The translations under genes and the position numbers were made by a program. Shown piece by piece: positions 25,959 through 33,356 of a DNA stretch of 64,000 nt; position 1 is the stretch's first letter; every line of letters begins with the position of its first letter. The stretch comes from Rhodoplanes serenus. GTDB taxonomy: Bacteria; Pseudomonadota; Alphaproteobacteria; Rhizobiales; Xanthobacteraceae. The stretch spans positions 124,001 through 188,000 of the forward strand of contig WNKV01000002.1 in the NCBI GenBank assembly GCA_009720755.1. The letters run 5' to 3'. The notes below the pieces were generated by a model, which searched no databases, was not told where the DNA came from, and saw only the letters and a program-made list of their open reading frames with translations.

Positions 25959-27215
25959 ATGGACATCGATCTCGACCGTGGGCGCGCCGCGCCGGAGACC
26001 AAGGCCGGGCCGGAGGCCCGTGCCGGGTTCGACGAGCTGATGCGGACCTTCGAGACCTACAGGCAGGTCAACGACGCCCGGCTCGATCAGATCGAGCGGC
26101 GCGGGGCCGCCGATCCCCTCACCGACGACCGGCTCGCCCGCATCGATGCGGCGCTCGGCGATCAGCAGCGGCGGCTCGACGAGATCGCGCTGCGCGGCGC
26201 GCGGCCGGCGCTCGGCGGCGACCCGCCGGCCGATCCGGCCGGGCGCGAGCACAAGGCGGCGTTCGACGCCTATGTCCGGCGCGGCGACGCCAGTGGCCTG
26301 CTCGCCATCGAGCGCAAGGCCCTGTCGGTCGGCTCGGCGCCGGACGGCGGCTATCTGGTGCCGGCCGAGGTCGAGCGCGACATCGGCCGCCGTCTCGTCG
26401 ACGTGTCGCCGATCCGTGCGCTCGCCACCGTCCGCACCGTCAGCGCCAGCGTCTACAAGAAGCCGTTCATGACCTCCGGACCGGCGGTCGGCTGGGTCGG
26501 CGAGACGGCGGCGCGACCGCAGACCGACACGCAGACGCTGGCCGAGCTGAGCTTCCCGACCATGGAGCTCTACGCCATGCCGGCGGCGACCGCGACGCTG
26601 CTCGACGACGCCATGGTGGATGTCGACCAGTGGCTCGCCGCGGAGGTCGACCAGGTCTTCGCCGAGCAGGAGGGCGTCGCCTTCGTCAGCGGCGACGGCA
26701 TCAACAAGCCGAAGGGCTTTCTCGTCTACACGGCGGTCGCCAATGCCTCGTGGAGCTGGGGCAGCATCGGCTATGTGGCCACCGGGACGGCCGGGGCGTT
26801 CCCGGCCAGCAATCCGGCCGACGTGCTGATCGATCTCGGCTATGCGCTGCGGGTCGGCTATCGCCGCAACGCCACCTTCGTGATGAACCGCAAGACCGAG
26901 AGCGTGATCCGCAAGTTCAAGGATCAGAACGGCCAGTATCTGTGGAGCCCGGGCGTCGCCGCCGGCGCTCCGCCGACGCTCCTCGGCTACCCGGTGGTGT
27001 GCGACGACGCCATGCCGGACATCGCGGCGAACGCGCTGTCGGTGGCCTTCGGCGACTTTCGCCGCGGCTATCTGGTGGTCGATCGCGCCGGCGTGCGGGT
27101 GCTGCGCGATCCCTACACCGCCAAGCCCTACGTGCTGTTCTACACCACCAAGCGGGTGGGCGGCGGCGTGCAGGACTTCGACGCCATCAAGCTGCTGAAG
27201 TTCGCCGCGAGCTGA
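25959..27215 (+). CDS. GTA/HK97-type major capsid protein (g5-like)
   Basis: The 418-residue protein has an N-terminal delta/scaffold region (about 1-125: helical, charged, FDELMRTFETYRQVNDARLDQIERR), probably removed by the protease. The HK97-fold capsid body follows: APDGGYLVPAEVERDI, VGWVGETAARPQTDTQTLAELSFPTMELYAMPAAT, VFAEQEGVAFVSGDGINKPKGFL, TFVMNRKTESVIRKFKDQNG, LGYPVVCDDAMPDI, and a C-terminal DFRRGYLVVDRAGVRVLRDPYT. AGGAGACACC precedes the ATG. Confidence 0.96.
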   Translation: MDIDLDRGRAAPETKAGPEARAGFDELMRTFETYRQVNDARLDQIERRGAADPLTDDRLARIDAALGDQQRRLDEIALRGARPALGGDPPADPAGREHKAAFDAYVRRGDASGLLAIERKALSVGSAPDGGYLVPAEVERDIGRRLVDVSPIRALATVRTVSASVYKKPFMTSGPAVGWVGETAARPQTDTQTLAELSFPTMELYAMPAATATLLDDAMVDVDQWLAAEVDQVFAEQEGVAFVSGDGINKPKGFLVYTAVANASWSWGSIGYVATGTAGAFPASNPADVLIDLGYALRVGYRRNATFVMNRKTESVIRKFKDQNGQYLWSPGVAAGAPPTLLGYPVVCDDAMPDIAANALSVAFGDFRRGYLVVDRAGVRVLRDPYTAKPYVLFYTTKRVGGGVQDFDAIKLLKFAAS

Positions 27216-27249
27216 TCCGCCGTCGGCGGTGCGAGGCAAGCGAGAAGGA

Positions 27250-27275
27250 GAGCGGCGGTACCGGCGCCGCCGCTC
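27250..27275. terminator. GC hairpin after the capsid gene
   Basis: A 9-bp stem, GAGCGGCGG / CCGCCGCTC, with an 8-base loop sits between the convergent capsid gene and the minus-strand gene at 27309. No T tract follows, so termination is a guess from position. Confidence 0.45.
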
Positions 27276-27308
27276 CGGCTCGGAGAGTCAGCCCGGTTCG
27301 AGCGGCCG

Positions 27309-27893
27309 TCATTGCTGCACGTAGGTCTCGGTGCAGCTCAGCGAACCCCAGAAGCTGCGGGCGCAGACGCGCTCGGTGTTGTAGGCGGTGCGTCCCGGCA
27401 TCACCTCGCGCTCCGGCACGGTGGTGCCTTTGGCGGCCGCATCGGCCTGGGCGGCGACGCCGCCCTGCGGCGGCACCGGATTGGGGCCGGGCGTCTGGGC
27501 GGCCTTCGGGGCGGCGACGGCGCTGTCCTGCACCGGGCCGGTCGCGGGAGCCGGAGCCGCGGGCGCCGGGGACGCGGGAGCTGGGGCCGGCGCGGCCGCC
27601 TGCTGCTGGGGCGGCGTGGGTGTCTGCTGCTGCTGCTGCGTCGCCTGCTGATGCTGCTGGACGGGAGACTGGGCGGGCTGCGCCGGCGCAGGCTGCTGCG
27701 CCTGCTGGCCTTGCGCCGATTGAGCTTGGGTTGGCTGAGCTTGCGTCGGCTGAGGTGCGGCCGGAGTCGTCTGGCTCGGCGCCGAGGCGACCGTCGGCCG
27801 GGTGTTCATGTCGTTGTCGTCGAACGGGCTGAGCCGGCCCGAGAGGACCAGCACCAGCACGCCGAGCACGGCGGCGAGCAGAATGGCCTGCAT
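27309..27893 (-). CDS. Membrane-anchored Gln/Pro/Ala-rich protein with C-terminal Cys-pair motif
   Basis: The 194-residue protein has an N-terminal transmembrane anchor (about 2-20), a long Gln/Pro/Ala low-complexity periplasmic linker (about 35-150), and a conserved C-terminal end with CARSFWGSLSCTE. The last 25 residues match the C-terminus of the small protein at 30688 (CVRSPFGSINCKE), so both belong to one unnamed family defined by C-x-R-S-x2-G-S-x2-C-x-E. The two cysteines could form a disulfide. AGGAG precedes the ATG at 27893. The gene follows the capsid gene tail to tail. Confidence 0.7.
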   Translation of the reverse strand: MQAILLAAVLGVLVLVLSGRLSPFDDNDMNTRPTVASAPSQTTPAAPQPTQAQPTQAQSAQGQQAQQPAPAQPAQSPVQQHQQATQQQQQTPTPPQQQAAAPAPAPASPAPAAPAPATGPVQDSAVAAPKAAQTPGPNPVPPQGGVAAQADAAAKGTTVPEREVMPGRTAYNTERVCARSFWGSLSCTETYVQQ

Positions 27894-27952
27894 GACAGTC
27901 TCCTGTACGTCCGGGCCGAAGGGGTCGCGGCTCCAACCGGCCGTGGCCTTCG

Positions 27953-28282
27953 TCAGTTCCGATGGGCGGCAGCGGGTCGCAGGCGCCGCGCCGGCGACCG
28001 CTTGGCGGGCCGGCGCTTGGGAGTGGCTGGCGGGGCGGTGGAGCCCGCGGACGCCGCCGCATGACGCCGGGCGTCGTCGCGGCGCGGGGCACCGTCGTTG
28101 GCGGCCGCGCGGCGCAGGCTCTGCCGCAACTCGTCCCGCAGACCGACCGGCCGGTGATGCTTCTTCAGGAGATCCGCGAACGCTTCGTCGGCCAGCTCCT
28201 GAAAGTCCTTCATGCTGTCGCGGCCGAGCAGCACCAGGGCTTGCCACGTCTCGTCGTCGATCTGGACGCGCTTGCCCGGCAT
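27953..28282 (-). CDS. Ribbon-helix-helix-like small protein with basic tail
   Basis: A 109-residue product. The N-terminal half (KRVQIDDETWQALVLLGRDSMKDFQELADEAFADLLKK) resembles a ribbon-helix-helix DNA-binding strand-helix-helix. The C-terminal half is rich in Lys, Arg, Pro and Ala and could contact DNA non-specifically. Similar proteins are conserved in Bradyrhizobium-like genomes without an assigned role. It might be a DNA-associated regulator. The stop at 27953 lies 60 bases before the start of the Cys-motif gene, on the same strand. Confidence 0.6.
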   Translation of the reverse strand: MPGKRVQIDDETWQALVLLGRDSMKDFQELADEAFADLLKKHHRPVGLRDELRQSLRRAAANDGAPRRDDARRHAAASAGSTAPPATPKRRPAKRSPARRLRPAAAHRN

Positions 28283-28355
28283 GCTTCGGCCTTCGTCTCG
28301 AGACGCGCAGCGAGCCGGCGCCGTGGCGCCGGCCCGAGATCTCCGGGGAGCAACG

Positions 28356-30191
28356 TCAGTTGCGGCCGCCCGGACCGCCGGCACCACCGCCGCCGGCACC
28401 ACCACCACCGGCACCGCCAGGGCCGCCGCCCGGACCGCCGGCTCCTCCGGCGCCGCCCGGCGAAGCCCCGGTGGTGGCGCCGCCGCGGCCACCGCCGCGC
28501 TCGGCAGCCCCGCCGCTCTGACCTCCGCCGGGAGCACCGCCGCGACCGGCCGACGAACCGTCACTACCGCCGCGCCCGGCGCTCGCGCCCGCAGGCTCGC
28601 GACCACCGCGCTCGCTCGCGCCCCGCTCGGGGCCGCCGCGCTCGGGGCCGCCCCGCTCGCTGCCGGGAACGCGCGCGCCGGGGGCCCGGTCCGCCGTCGG
28701 CCCGCCGCGCTCGGCGCCGCCTCGCTCGGCGCCGGACCGCTCCGCGCCCTGCCGGTCGCTGCGCTCCGGCTGGCGCTGATCGCGGCGCTCGGCGGCACCG
28801 TCACGGCGCTCCTGCTGGCGCTGATCGCGGCGCTCGGCCGCATCGTCGCGGCGCTCCTGCTGGCGCTGATCCCGGCGCTCGGCGGCACCGTCGCGCCGCT
28901 CCTGCTGGCGCTGATCACGACGGGCGGCGGCATCGTCCGGCCGCTCCTGCTGGCGTTGATCACGACGGGTGGCGGCATCGTCCGGCCGCTCCTGCTGGCG
29001 CTGATCACGACGCTCGGCGGCGTCCTCGCGCCGCTGGTCCGGCCGATCGCCCGGCGCCCGCTCGCCTGTCGTCGGGCCGCGCTCGGTCGGGCCGCGCTCG
29101 CCGGGGCGACGCTCGGCCGGCGCGGTCGCGGTGCCCGGCGCCGCATCGCCCGGACGGGTCTCGCCCGGCCGCGTGTCGGCCGGCTGCCGACCCGCCGCGC
29201 CCGGAGCTGCATCGCGGGCGCCATCGCGTCCGCCGTCCCGCGCCGCTGCCCGCGGCGGGGTGTCGCCGAGGCGGCCACGATCGCCGGCGGCCAGCGGCTC
29301 CGGCCGCGGCACGGTGCGGGCCGGCTCGATGGTCGTGCGGCTCTCGCGGATATAACTGGTGTCGCGGATCACCCGGCTGCGCCGGTCGCGCAGATCGTCG
29401 ACCCGTACCTCGACGGCACCCGGCACCATGCCGAAGCCGGCCAGCACTCGCGGCTGTACCGACCAGGTGCGGATCGGCCGGCCATAGGCGGCCGCGATGT
29501 AGGCCGGCGGGATGCCCGGATTGACCGCGAAGCGCGGCCCGCGGTCGTCCACCAGCACGGTGCGGTTCACCACCACGGTCTCGCGGATGAACACGTCGCG
29601 CTCGCGCGGCGGCAGGATCACGCTGGTGACCCGCTCGGCGACCAGATCGCGCGGCCGCACGAACACCCAGTAGTCGGGCCGGTCGCGCACCTCGACGACG
29701 ATCTCGTCCGGCGGCAGCGGGGCCCAGCCGACCGCGCGCTCGCCGCGCCGCCAGTCGACCCAGGCCGGCCCCCATTCGCGGCCCGGCACCCACGCCCAGC
29801 CGATCTCGGTGTCCTGCACCCAGCGGCCATAGTGATAGACCACCAGGCCCCACGCGGCCTCCTCGTCGGCGGCGTTCCAGTACCAGCCGTAATCGTCCGA
29901 GTAGACCCAGCGGCCGTTGCGGTAGGGGCGCCAGTCACGCCCGGCATTGGCGGGCACCCAGACCTCGCCCCAGCGCTGATGCCGATGCCACTTGCCGTGC
30001 GGATCGAGGGCGCCGCGGAACTCCGCCGAGACCTCCACGCGCTCCTGCGCCGTGGCCATCCCGCTCCCGATCACCGGAAGCGCGACGAGCGGGGCCGCGA
30101 CCGTGAGGACGGCCGCCAGGGCGGTCGAGCCGAGCAGGCGGACGCCGGCGGAGCATGCCCGGCCGGCGCGCGGGGAGGGGGACGAACGCAT
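28356..30191 (-). CDS. Exported DUF6600-like repeat protein with long disordered tail
   Basis: The 611-residue product has a signal peptide (about 1-48, ending ATAQE). A Trp/Tyr-rich domain (about 55-170) follows with repeated WxxYxxGxWVYSDDYGWYW and YHYGRWVQDTEIGWAWVPG segments typical of DUF6600, where each ~25-residue unit has a GxW core. After a further folded part to about 290, the C-terminal half is disordered: six 15-residue RRDQRQQER repeats (about 387-477), then GAERG/PERGG runs and a Gly-rich end. It is probably an envelope or cell-surface protein. Length variation in the repeat tract is likely between strains. Confidence 0.8.
   Translation of the reverse strand: MRSSPSPRAGRACSAGVRLLGSTALAAVLTVAAPLVALPVIGSGMATAQERVEVSAEFRGALDPHGKWHRHQRWGEVWVPANAGRDWRPYRNGRWVYSDDYGWYWNAADEEAAWGLVVYHYGRWVQDTEIGWAWVPGREWGPAWVDWRRGERAVGWAPLPPDEIVVEVRDRPDYWVFVRPRDLVAERVTSVILPPRERDVFIRETVVVNRTVLVDDRGPRFAVNPGIPPAYIAAAYGRPIRTWSVQPRVLAGFGMVPGAVEVRVDDLRDRRSRVIRDTSYIRESRTTIEPARTVPRPEPLAAGDRGRLGDTPPRAAARDGGRDGARDAAPGAAGRQPADTRPGETRPGDAAPGTATAPAERRPGERGPTERGPTTGERAPGDRPDQRREDAAERRDQRQQERPDDAATRRDQRQQERPDDAAARRDQRQQERRDGAAERRDQRQQERRDDAAERRDQRQQERRDGAAERRDQRQPERSDRQGAERSGAERGGAERGGPTADRAPGARVPGSERGGPERGGPERGASERGGREPAGASAGRGGSDGSSAGRGGAPGGGQSGGAAERGGGRGGATTGASPGGAGGAGGPGGGPGGAGGGGAGGGGAGGPGGRN
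28761..29030. repeat. Six 45-bp in-frame tandem repeats
   Basis: Units are exactly 45 bp apart (CTGGCGCTGAT-type cores at 28770, 28815, 28860, 28905, 28950 and 28995) and encode 15-residue Arg/Gln/Asp/Glu-rich repeats. They lie in the disordered tail of the DUF6600-like protein. Abutting units with no spacer rule out CRISPR. Confidence 0.9.
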
Positions 30192-30392
30192 GACGACACT
30201 CCTTCGATGTGATGTGCCGCGCGGGCGGCCGTTCCGGTTGGGTGTTTGGGCACGCGACGTTTTGGGTCAGGCGACGGTGACCGGCTCCGGGTGGGACGCC
30301 GGTGCTCCGCCGGGCCAACGTGGCGGATCGGGGTCGGTTCCGTGACGGGCCGGGTCCCGGGGCGCAGGCCGATGGGGGCGGCGCGCGCGGCC

Positions 30393-30467
30393 TCAGCGCA
30401 GGCCGAAGAACGACAGGATCGCCAGGACCACCACCACCAGACCGACCAGGTAGATCACGCTGTTCAT
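30393..30467 (-). CDS. 24-residue single-helix membrane peptide
   Basis: A tiny ORF encoding MNSVIYLVGLVVVVLAILSF plus four residues, almost entirely a transmembrane helix. A strong GGAGG lies 7 bases before the ATG at 30467, which supports real translation. I recognise near-identical small peptides annotated in other Rhizobiales. It may be a regulatory or membrane-stress micropeptide, but no function is known. It sits alone between the DUF6600 gene and the plus-strand Cys-motif gene. Confidence 0.7.
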   Translation of the reverse strand: MNSVIYLVGLVVVVLAILSFFGLR

Positions 30468-30687
30468 GCTCGCCTCCAGCATAGGATCACCGCCCTCGGC
30501 GGCGTTGGCTCAACCGGAGCGCCTGCCCGAAGTTCCAGGTCGCCGCGTCGACCGGCACGCGCCGCTCTTGACCACGGCGGATCACCCGGCTACGCCGAAT
30601 CCGGAGTTGCTCGAACTTTTTTTCAAGGCGGCCGGCCGCGACCTGTCGCTATCCTGATTGAGCCGGACGCCCCTTTTGGAGAGTCCC

Positions 30688-30924
30688 ATGCGCGCATTGT
30701 TTGCTTTGCTGGTCGTCGTCGTGATGCTCTTCGTTCTCGGCAAGCTGCCCTTCCCGGCCAAGCCGCAGTCGACCCCGGTCGTCCGCCAGGCCGCCGTGGC
30801 GAAGGCGACCGGCGCCGGCACGGCCGCCGAGGCGCCGCGCCCCACCTATGTGTCGACCCGCGAGTGTGTCCGCAGCCCGTTCGGCAGCATCAACTGCAAG
30901 GAAGTCACCACGCTGAAGCCGTGA
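30688..30924 (+). CDS. Small anchored protein with C-terminal Cys-pair motif
   Basis: The 78-residue product has an N-terminal transmembrane anchor (about 2-20, ALFALLVVVVMLFVLGKLPF), a short Ala/Thr linker and the C-terminal motif RECVRSPFGSINCKEVTTL. The motif matches the C-terminus of the 194-residue protein at 27309, which suggests two paralogues with different linker lengths. GGAGA precedes the ATG at 30688. It is on the same strand as the GTA terminase genes 300 bases downstream, but no GTA role is known. Confidence 0.7.
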   Translation: MRALFALLVVVVMLFVLGKLPFPAKPQSTPVVRQAAVAKATGAGTAAEAPRPTYVSTRECVRSPFGSINCKEVTTLKP

Positions 30925-31224
30925 CGGCGGCGCGGTCGCGACCCGGCCGGTGCAGCCGGGTCCGCACGACCGCCGCCTGATCGTGCCGTGTTGCCGCCGG
31001 GGATGGGCCATGCGCCCTGCCGGCTGGTCCGACTGGAGCCGGCGCACCGCCCATGCGGCGCCGGGACGCGATGTTCGTCGCCACCGCTCCTCATCGATCG
31101 TCATCGTCCATCATCATCGTCCATCATCGACATCGTTTGCTCGTCGAGAGCATTTTCCGGCGAAGCGGACTCCGGTTCGCCGTCGAAAATGCGGTCACGC
31201 AACGACGTCCAGAGCGGAGCCGTC
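30925..31224. other. Intergenic region before the terminase genes
   Basis: Contains a low-complexity CATCGTCCATCATC stretch (about 31088-31135) and the dispersed repeat at 31147-31217 that ends 7 bases before the small terminase start. No gene or recognisable promoter consensus is seen. Confidence 0.6.
31147..31217 (+). repeat. Dispersed Rhizobiales-type intergenic repeat, copy 1
   Basis: This 71-bp element (from AGAGCATTTTCCGGCGAAG to GTCCAGAGCGGA) matches the reverse complement of 35962-36032 over its length. It abuts the start of the small terminase gene, so the 5' untranslated region of the terminase block consists of repeat sequence. Confidence 0.85.
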
Positions 31225-31911
31225 ATGCCGGACCGAACCCGACCGCGTCGCCGCGGGCGGCGCCGACGCCCCCTCGCGGCGGCGGACCGTGATGTGCTGC
31301 GCCGCCGCTACGAGGCGGCCGAGGAGACCGTCGCGGCGCTGGCGGCGGCCTTCGGCCTGTCGCGCGACGCCGTCGCCGGGCTCGCCCGGCGCAACGGCTG
31401 GGTGCGCCCGCCGCGGACTGCCGTCCGCAAGCCCGCTCGCTCGTCCGCCGGCCCGGCGCTGTCGGATGCTGCGCCGCCGGATGCCGGAGCTGCGCCGGAG
31501 GTTGCGGTGCCGGATGCGGCCGTGGCCTCCGCCGATCCGCCGCCACCCCGCGCGCCCCGACGCCCGGCCGCCCGCCGGGCGGCGCGTCCGCTGGCCGAGC
31601 GGCTGGAGCGGGCGGTGGCGCGCGAGATCGCCGCCATCGAGCGGGCGCGGCGGGCCACCTCGCGAAAACCCGCCGCCGCGGCCGAAACCGAGCGCACCGT
31701 CCGCAGCCTGGAGCGGCTCACCGACACGCTCGCCAAGGTGCGGCGCCTGCGCGACCCCGCTGCCGCGAGCGATCCCGATGACGACCTGCCCCGAGACATC
31801 GACGAGTTCCGTCGCGTGCTTGCGCGCCGCATTGAGGAGCTTGTGCGGAGCCGATCTGACGACGGCAGCGATGACGGCGCTGCCGCCGACGGCGCTGCGG
31901 CGGCTGGCTGA
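31225..31911 (+). CDS. Putative GTA small terminase / HTH protein (g1-like)
   Basis: The 228-residue product has a basic N-terminus and a helix-turn-helix (about 18-55: ADRDVLRRRYEAAEETVAALAAAFGLSRDAVAGLARRNGWVR), an Ala/Pro-rich linker, and a C-terminal coiled-coil-like region (about 130-215: LAERLERAVAREIAAIERARR, ERTVRSLERLTDTLAKVRRLR). This layout and the overlap with the large terminase gene fit a small terminase subunit. The start at 31225 follows the repeat element and only a weak ribosome binding site. The end overlaps the TerL start by 41 bases. Confidence 0.7.
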   Translation: MPDRTRPRRRGRRRRPLAAADRDVLRRRYEAAEETVAALAAAFGLSRDAVAGLARRNGWVRPPRTAVRKPARSSAGPALSDAAPPDAGAAPEVAVPDAAVASADPPPPRAPRRPAARRAARPLAERLERAVAREIAAIERARRATSRKPAAAAETERTVRSLERLTDTLAKVRRLRDPAAASDPDDDLPRDIDEFRRVLARRIEELVRSRSDDGSDDGAAADGAAAAG

Positions 31912-33148
31912 CGATTTCGCCCTGTTCGCCCATCCGCACCAGGAGCACGCCGAGGCCGGCAACGACGGCGGCCCGTGGACCACCTGGCTGGTGCTGGGCG
32001 GCCGCGGTGCCGGCAAGACCCGGCTCGGCGCCGAATGGGTGCGGGCGCTGGTGCACGGCACCGCGCCCTATGCGGCGCATCGCTGCGGTGCGCTGGCCCT
32101 GATCGGCGAGAGCGAGCGCGACGCTCGCGACGTGATGGTGGAGGGGCCGTCTGGCCTGCTGCGCGTCGCCCCGCCGCACGAGCGCCCCCTGTGGGTGCCG
32201 AGCCGGCGTCGCTTGCAGTGGCCGAACGGCGCCGTCGCCCAGGTGTTCTCGGCCGACGATCCGGACTCTCTGCGCGGGCCGCAGTTCGATGCGGCCTGGT
32301 GCGACGAGCTGGCCAAGTGGCGTTATGCCGAGCAGGCGTTCGACATGCTTCAGTTCGGTCTGCGGCTGGGACCGCGGCCGCGCCAGATGGTGACCACGAC
32401 GCCGCGGCCGATTCCGCTGATCCGGCGGCTGATCGCCGATCCACACACGCGGGTGACGCGGGCCGGCACGGCGGCCAACCGGGCCAACCTGTCGCCAGCC
32501 TTTCTCGACACCGTGGTGGCGCGCTACGCCGGCACCCGGCTCGGCCGCCAGGAGCTCGACGGCGAGCTGATCGAGGATCGGCCCGACGCGCTGTGGTCGC
32601 GTGATCTGCTGGAGCGCTGCCGCGCGCGGGCGGCGCCGCCGCTCGGCCGCATCGTGGTCGGGCTCGATCCGCCGGGCTCGTCGCGCCGCGGTGCCGATGC
32701 GTGCGGGATCGTGGCGGCCGGCCGCGACGCGAGCGGCATCGTCCATGTGCTGGAAGATGCGACGGCGGCGGGGCTCACCCCGGCCGCCTGGGCGGCGCGC
32801 GCCGTCGCGCTGCTGCGCCGCCTCGACGGCGATGCCGTGGTGGCGGAGACCAACATGGGCGGCGAGATGGTGAAGACGGTGCTGCGCGAGGTCGATCCGA
32901 CGGTGCCGGTGACGGCCGTTCACGCCACCCGGGGAAAATGGCTGCGGGCCGAGCCGGTGGCGGCCCTCTACGAGCAGGGCCGGGTGAAGCATGTCGGCGC
33001 CTTCCCGGCGCTCGAAGACGAGATGTGCGACTTCGGTCTCGACGGCCTGTCGTCCGGCCGCTCGCCGGATCGCCTCGACGCCCTCGTGTGGGCCGTGACC
33101 GCGCTGATGAGCGGGCACCGCGGCGCCCCGCGGGTGCGGACTCTGTGA
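31871..33148 (+). CDS. GTA/phage large terminase (g2-like)
   Basis: A 425-residue packaging motor. The ATPase domain has Walker A LVLGGRGAGKTRLGAEW (Gly43-Thr50 core), ALIGESERDARDVMVEGPSGL, the Walker B-like FDAAWCDELAKW, and coupling motif QMVTTTPRPIPLIRRLI. The nuclease domain has IVVGLDPPGSSRRGADACGIVAAG, AVVAETNMGGEMV and SPDRLDALVWAVTAL with acidic metal ligands. The sequence is close to RcGTA g2. The ATG at 31871 lacks a clear ribosome binding site; a TTG at 31841 in the same frame is an alternative. The terminase pair lies downstream of the capsid block, not upstream of the portal as in standard order. Confidence 0.95.
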   Translation: MTALPPTALRRLADDFALFAHPHQEHAEAGNDGGPWTTWLVLGGRGAGKTRLGAEWVRALVHGTAPYAAHRCGALALIGESERDARDVMVEGPSGLLRVAPPHERPLWVPSRRRLQWPNGAVAQVFSADDPDSLRGPQFDAAWCDELAKWRYAEQAFDMLQFGLRLGPRPRQMVTTTPRPIPLIRRLIADPHTRVTRAGTAANRANLSPAFLDTVVARYAGTRLGRQELDGELIEDRPDALWSRDLLERCRARAAPPLGRIVVGLDPPGSSRRGADACGIVAAGRDASGIVHVLEDATAAGLTPAAWAARAVALLRRLDGDAVVAETNMGGEMVKTVLREVDPTVPVTAVHATRGKWLRAEPVAALYEQGRVKHVGAFPALEDEMCDFGLDGLSSGRSPDRLDALVWAVTALMSGHRGAPRVRTL

Positions 33149-33166
33149 TCGTGCTTCCGGGGAGCA

Positions 33167-33314
33167 GTTCGCTGTCGTTCCGGGGCGTGGCACCCGGATC
33201 GGCGCTTCGCGCCGTCCGGGCGCCGCGAACCCGGAACCCCGCGGCACACTTCGAACGCTCGGCTGGATTCCGGACAGCCGCTTCGCGGCTTCCGGAATGA
33301 CCGCCGAATTGATC
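33167..33314 (+). repeat. Dispersed intergenic repeat, copy 1 of an inverted pair
   Basis: About 148 bp (GTTCGCTGTCGTTCCGGGGC at the start, AATTGATC at the end) are highly similar to the reverse complement of 42922-43078. It contains hairpin-forming segments such as CCGGATCGGCGCTTCGCGCCGTCCGG and AGCCGCTTCGCGGCT. Lying between the convergent terminase and kinase genes, it may also terminate transcription. Confidence 0.9.
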
Positions 33315-33356
33315 GGCCGGATCGCGTCCGGCACGAGGTCGGCCGGCGGCAGGGCG

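Noticed and set aside
27312-28064. 250-codon plus-strand Leu/Gly/Arg-rich frame opposite the Cys-motif gene
   Set aside because: Antisense translation of a Gln/Pro/Ala repeat region; the minus-strand gene has a ribosome binding site, an anchor and a conserved C-terminus.
28761-29030. Possible CRISPR array
   Set aside because: The 45-bp units abut without unique spacers and are in frame within a repeat protein; no cas gene is present.
31088-31135. CATCGTCCATCATC-type repeats as an operator array
   Set aside because: Irregular spacing and low complexity; no palindromic or phased unit could be defined.
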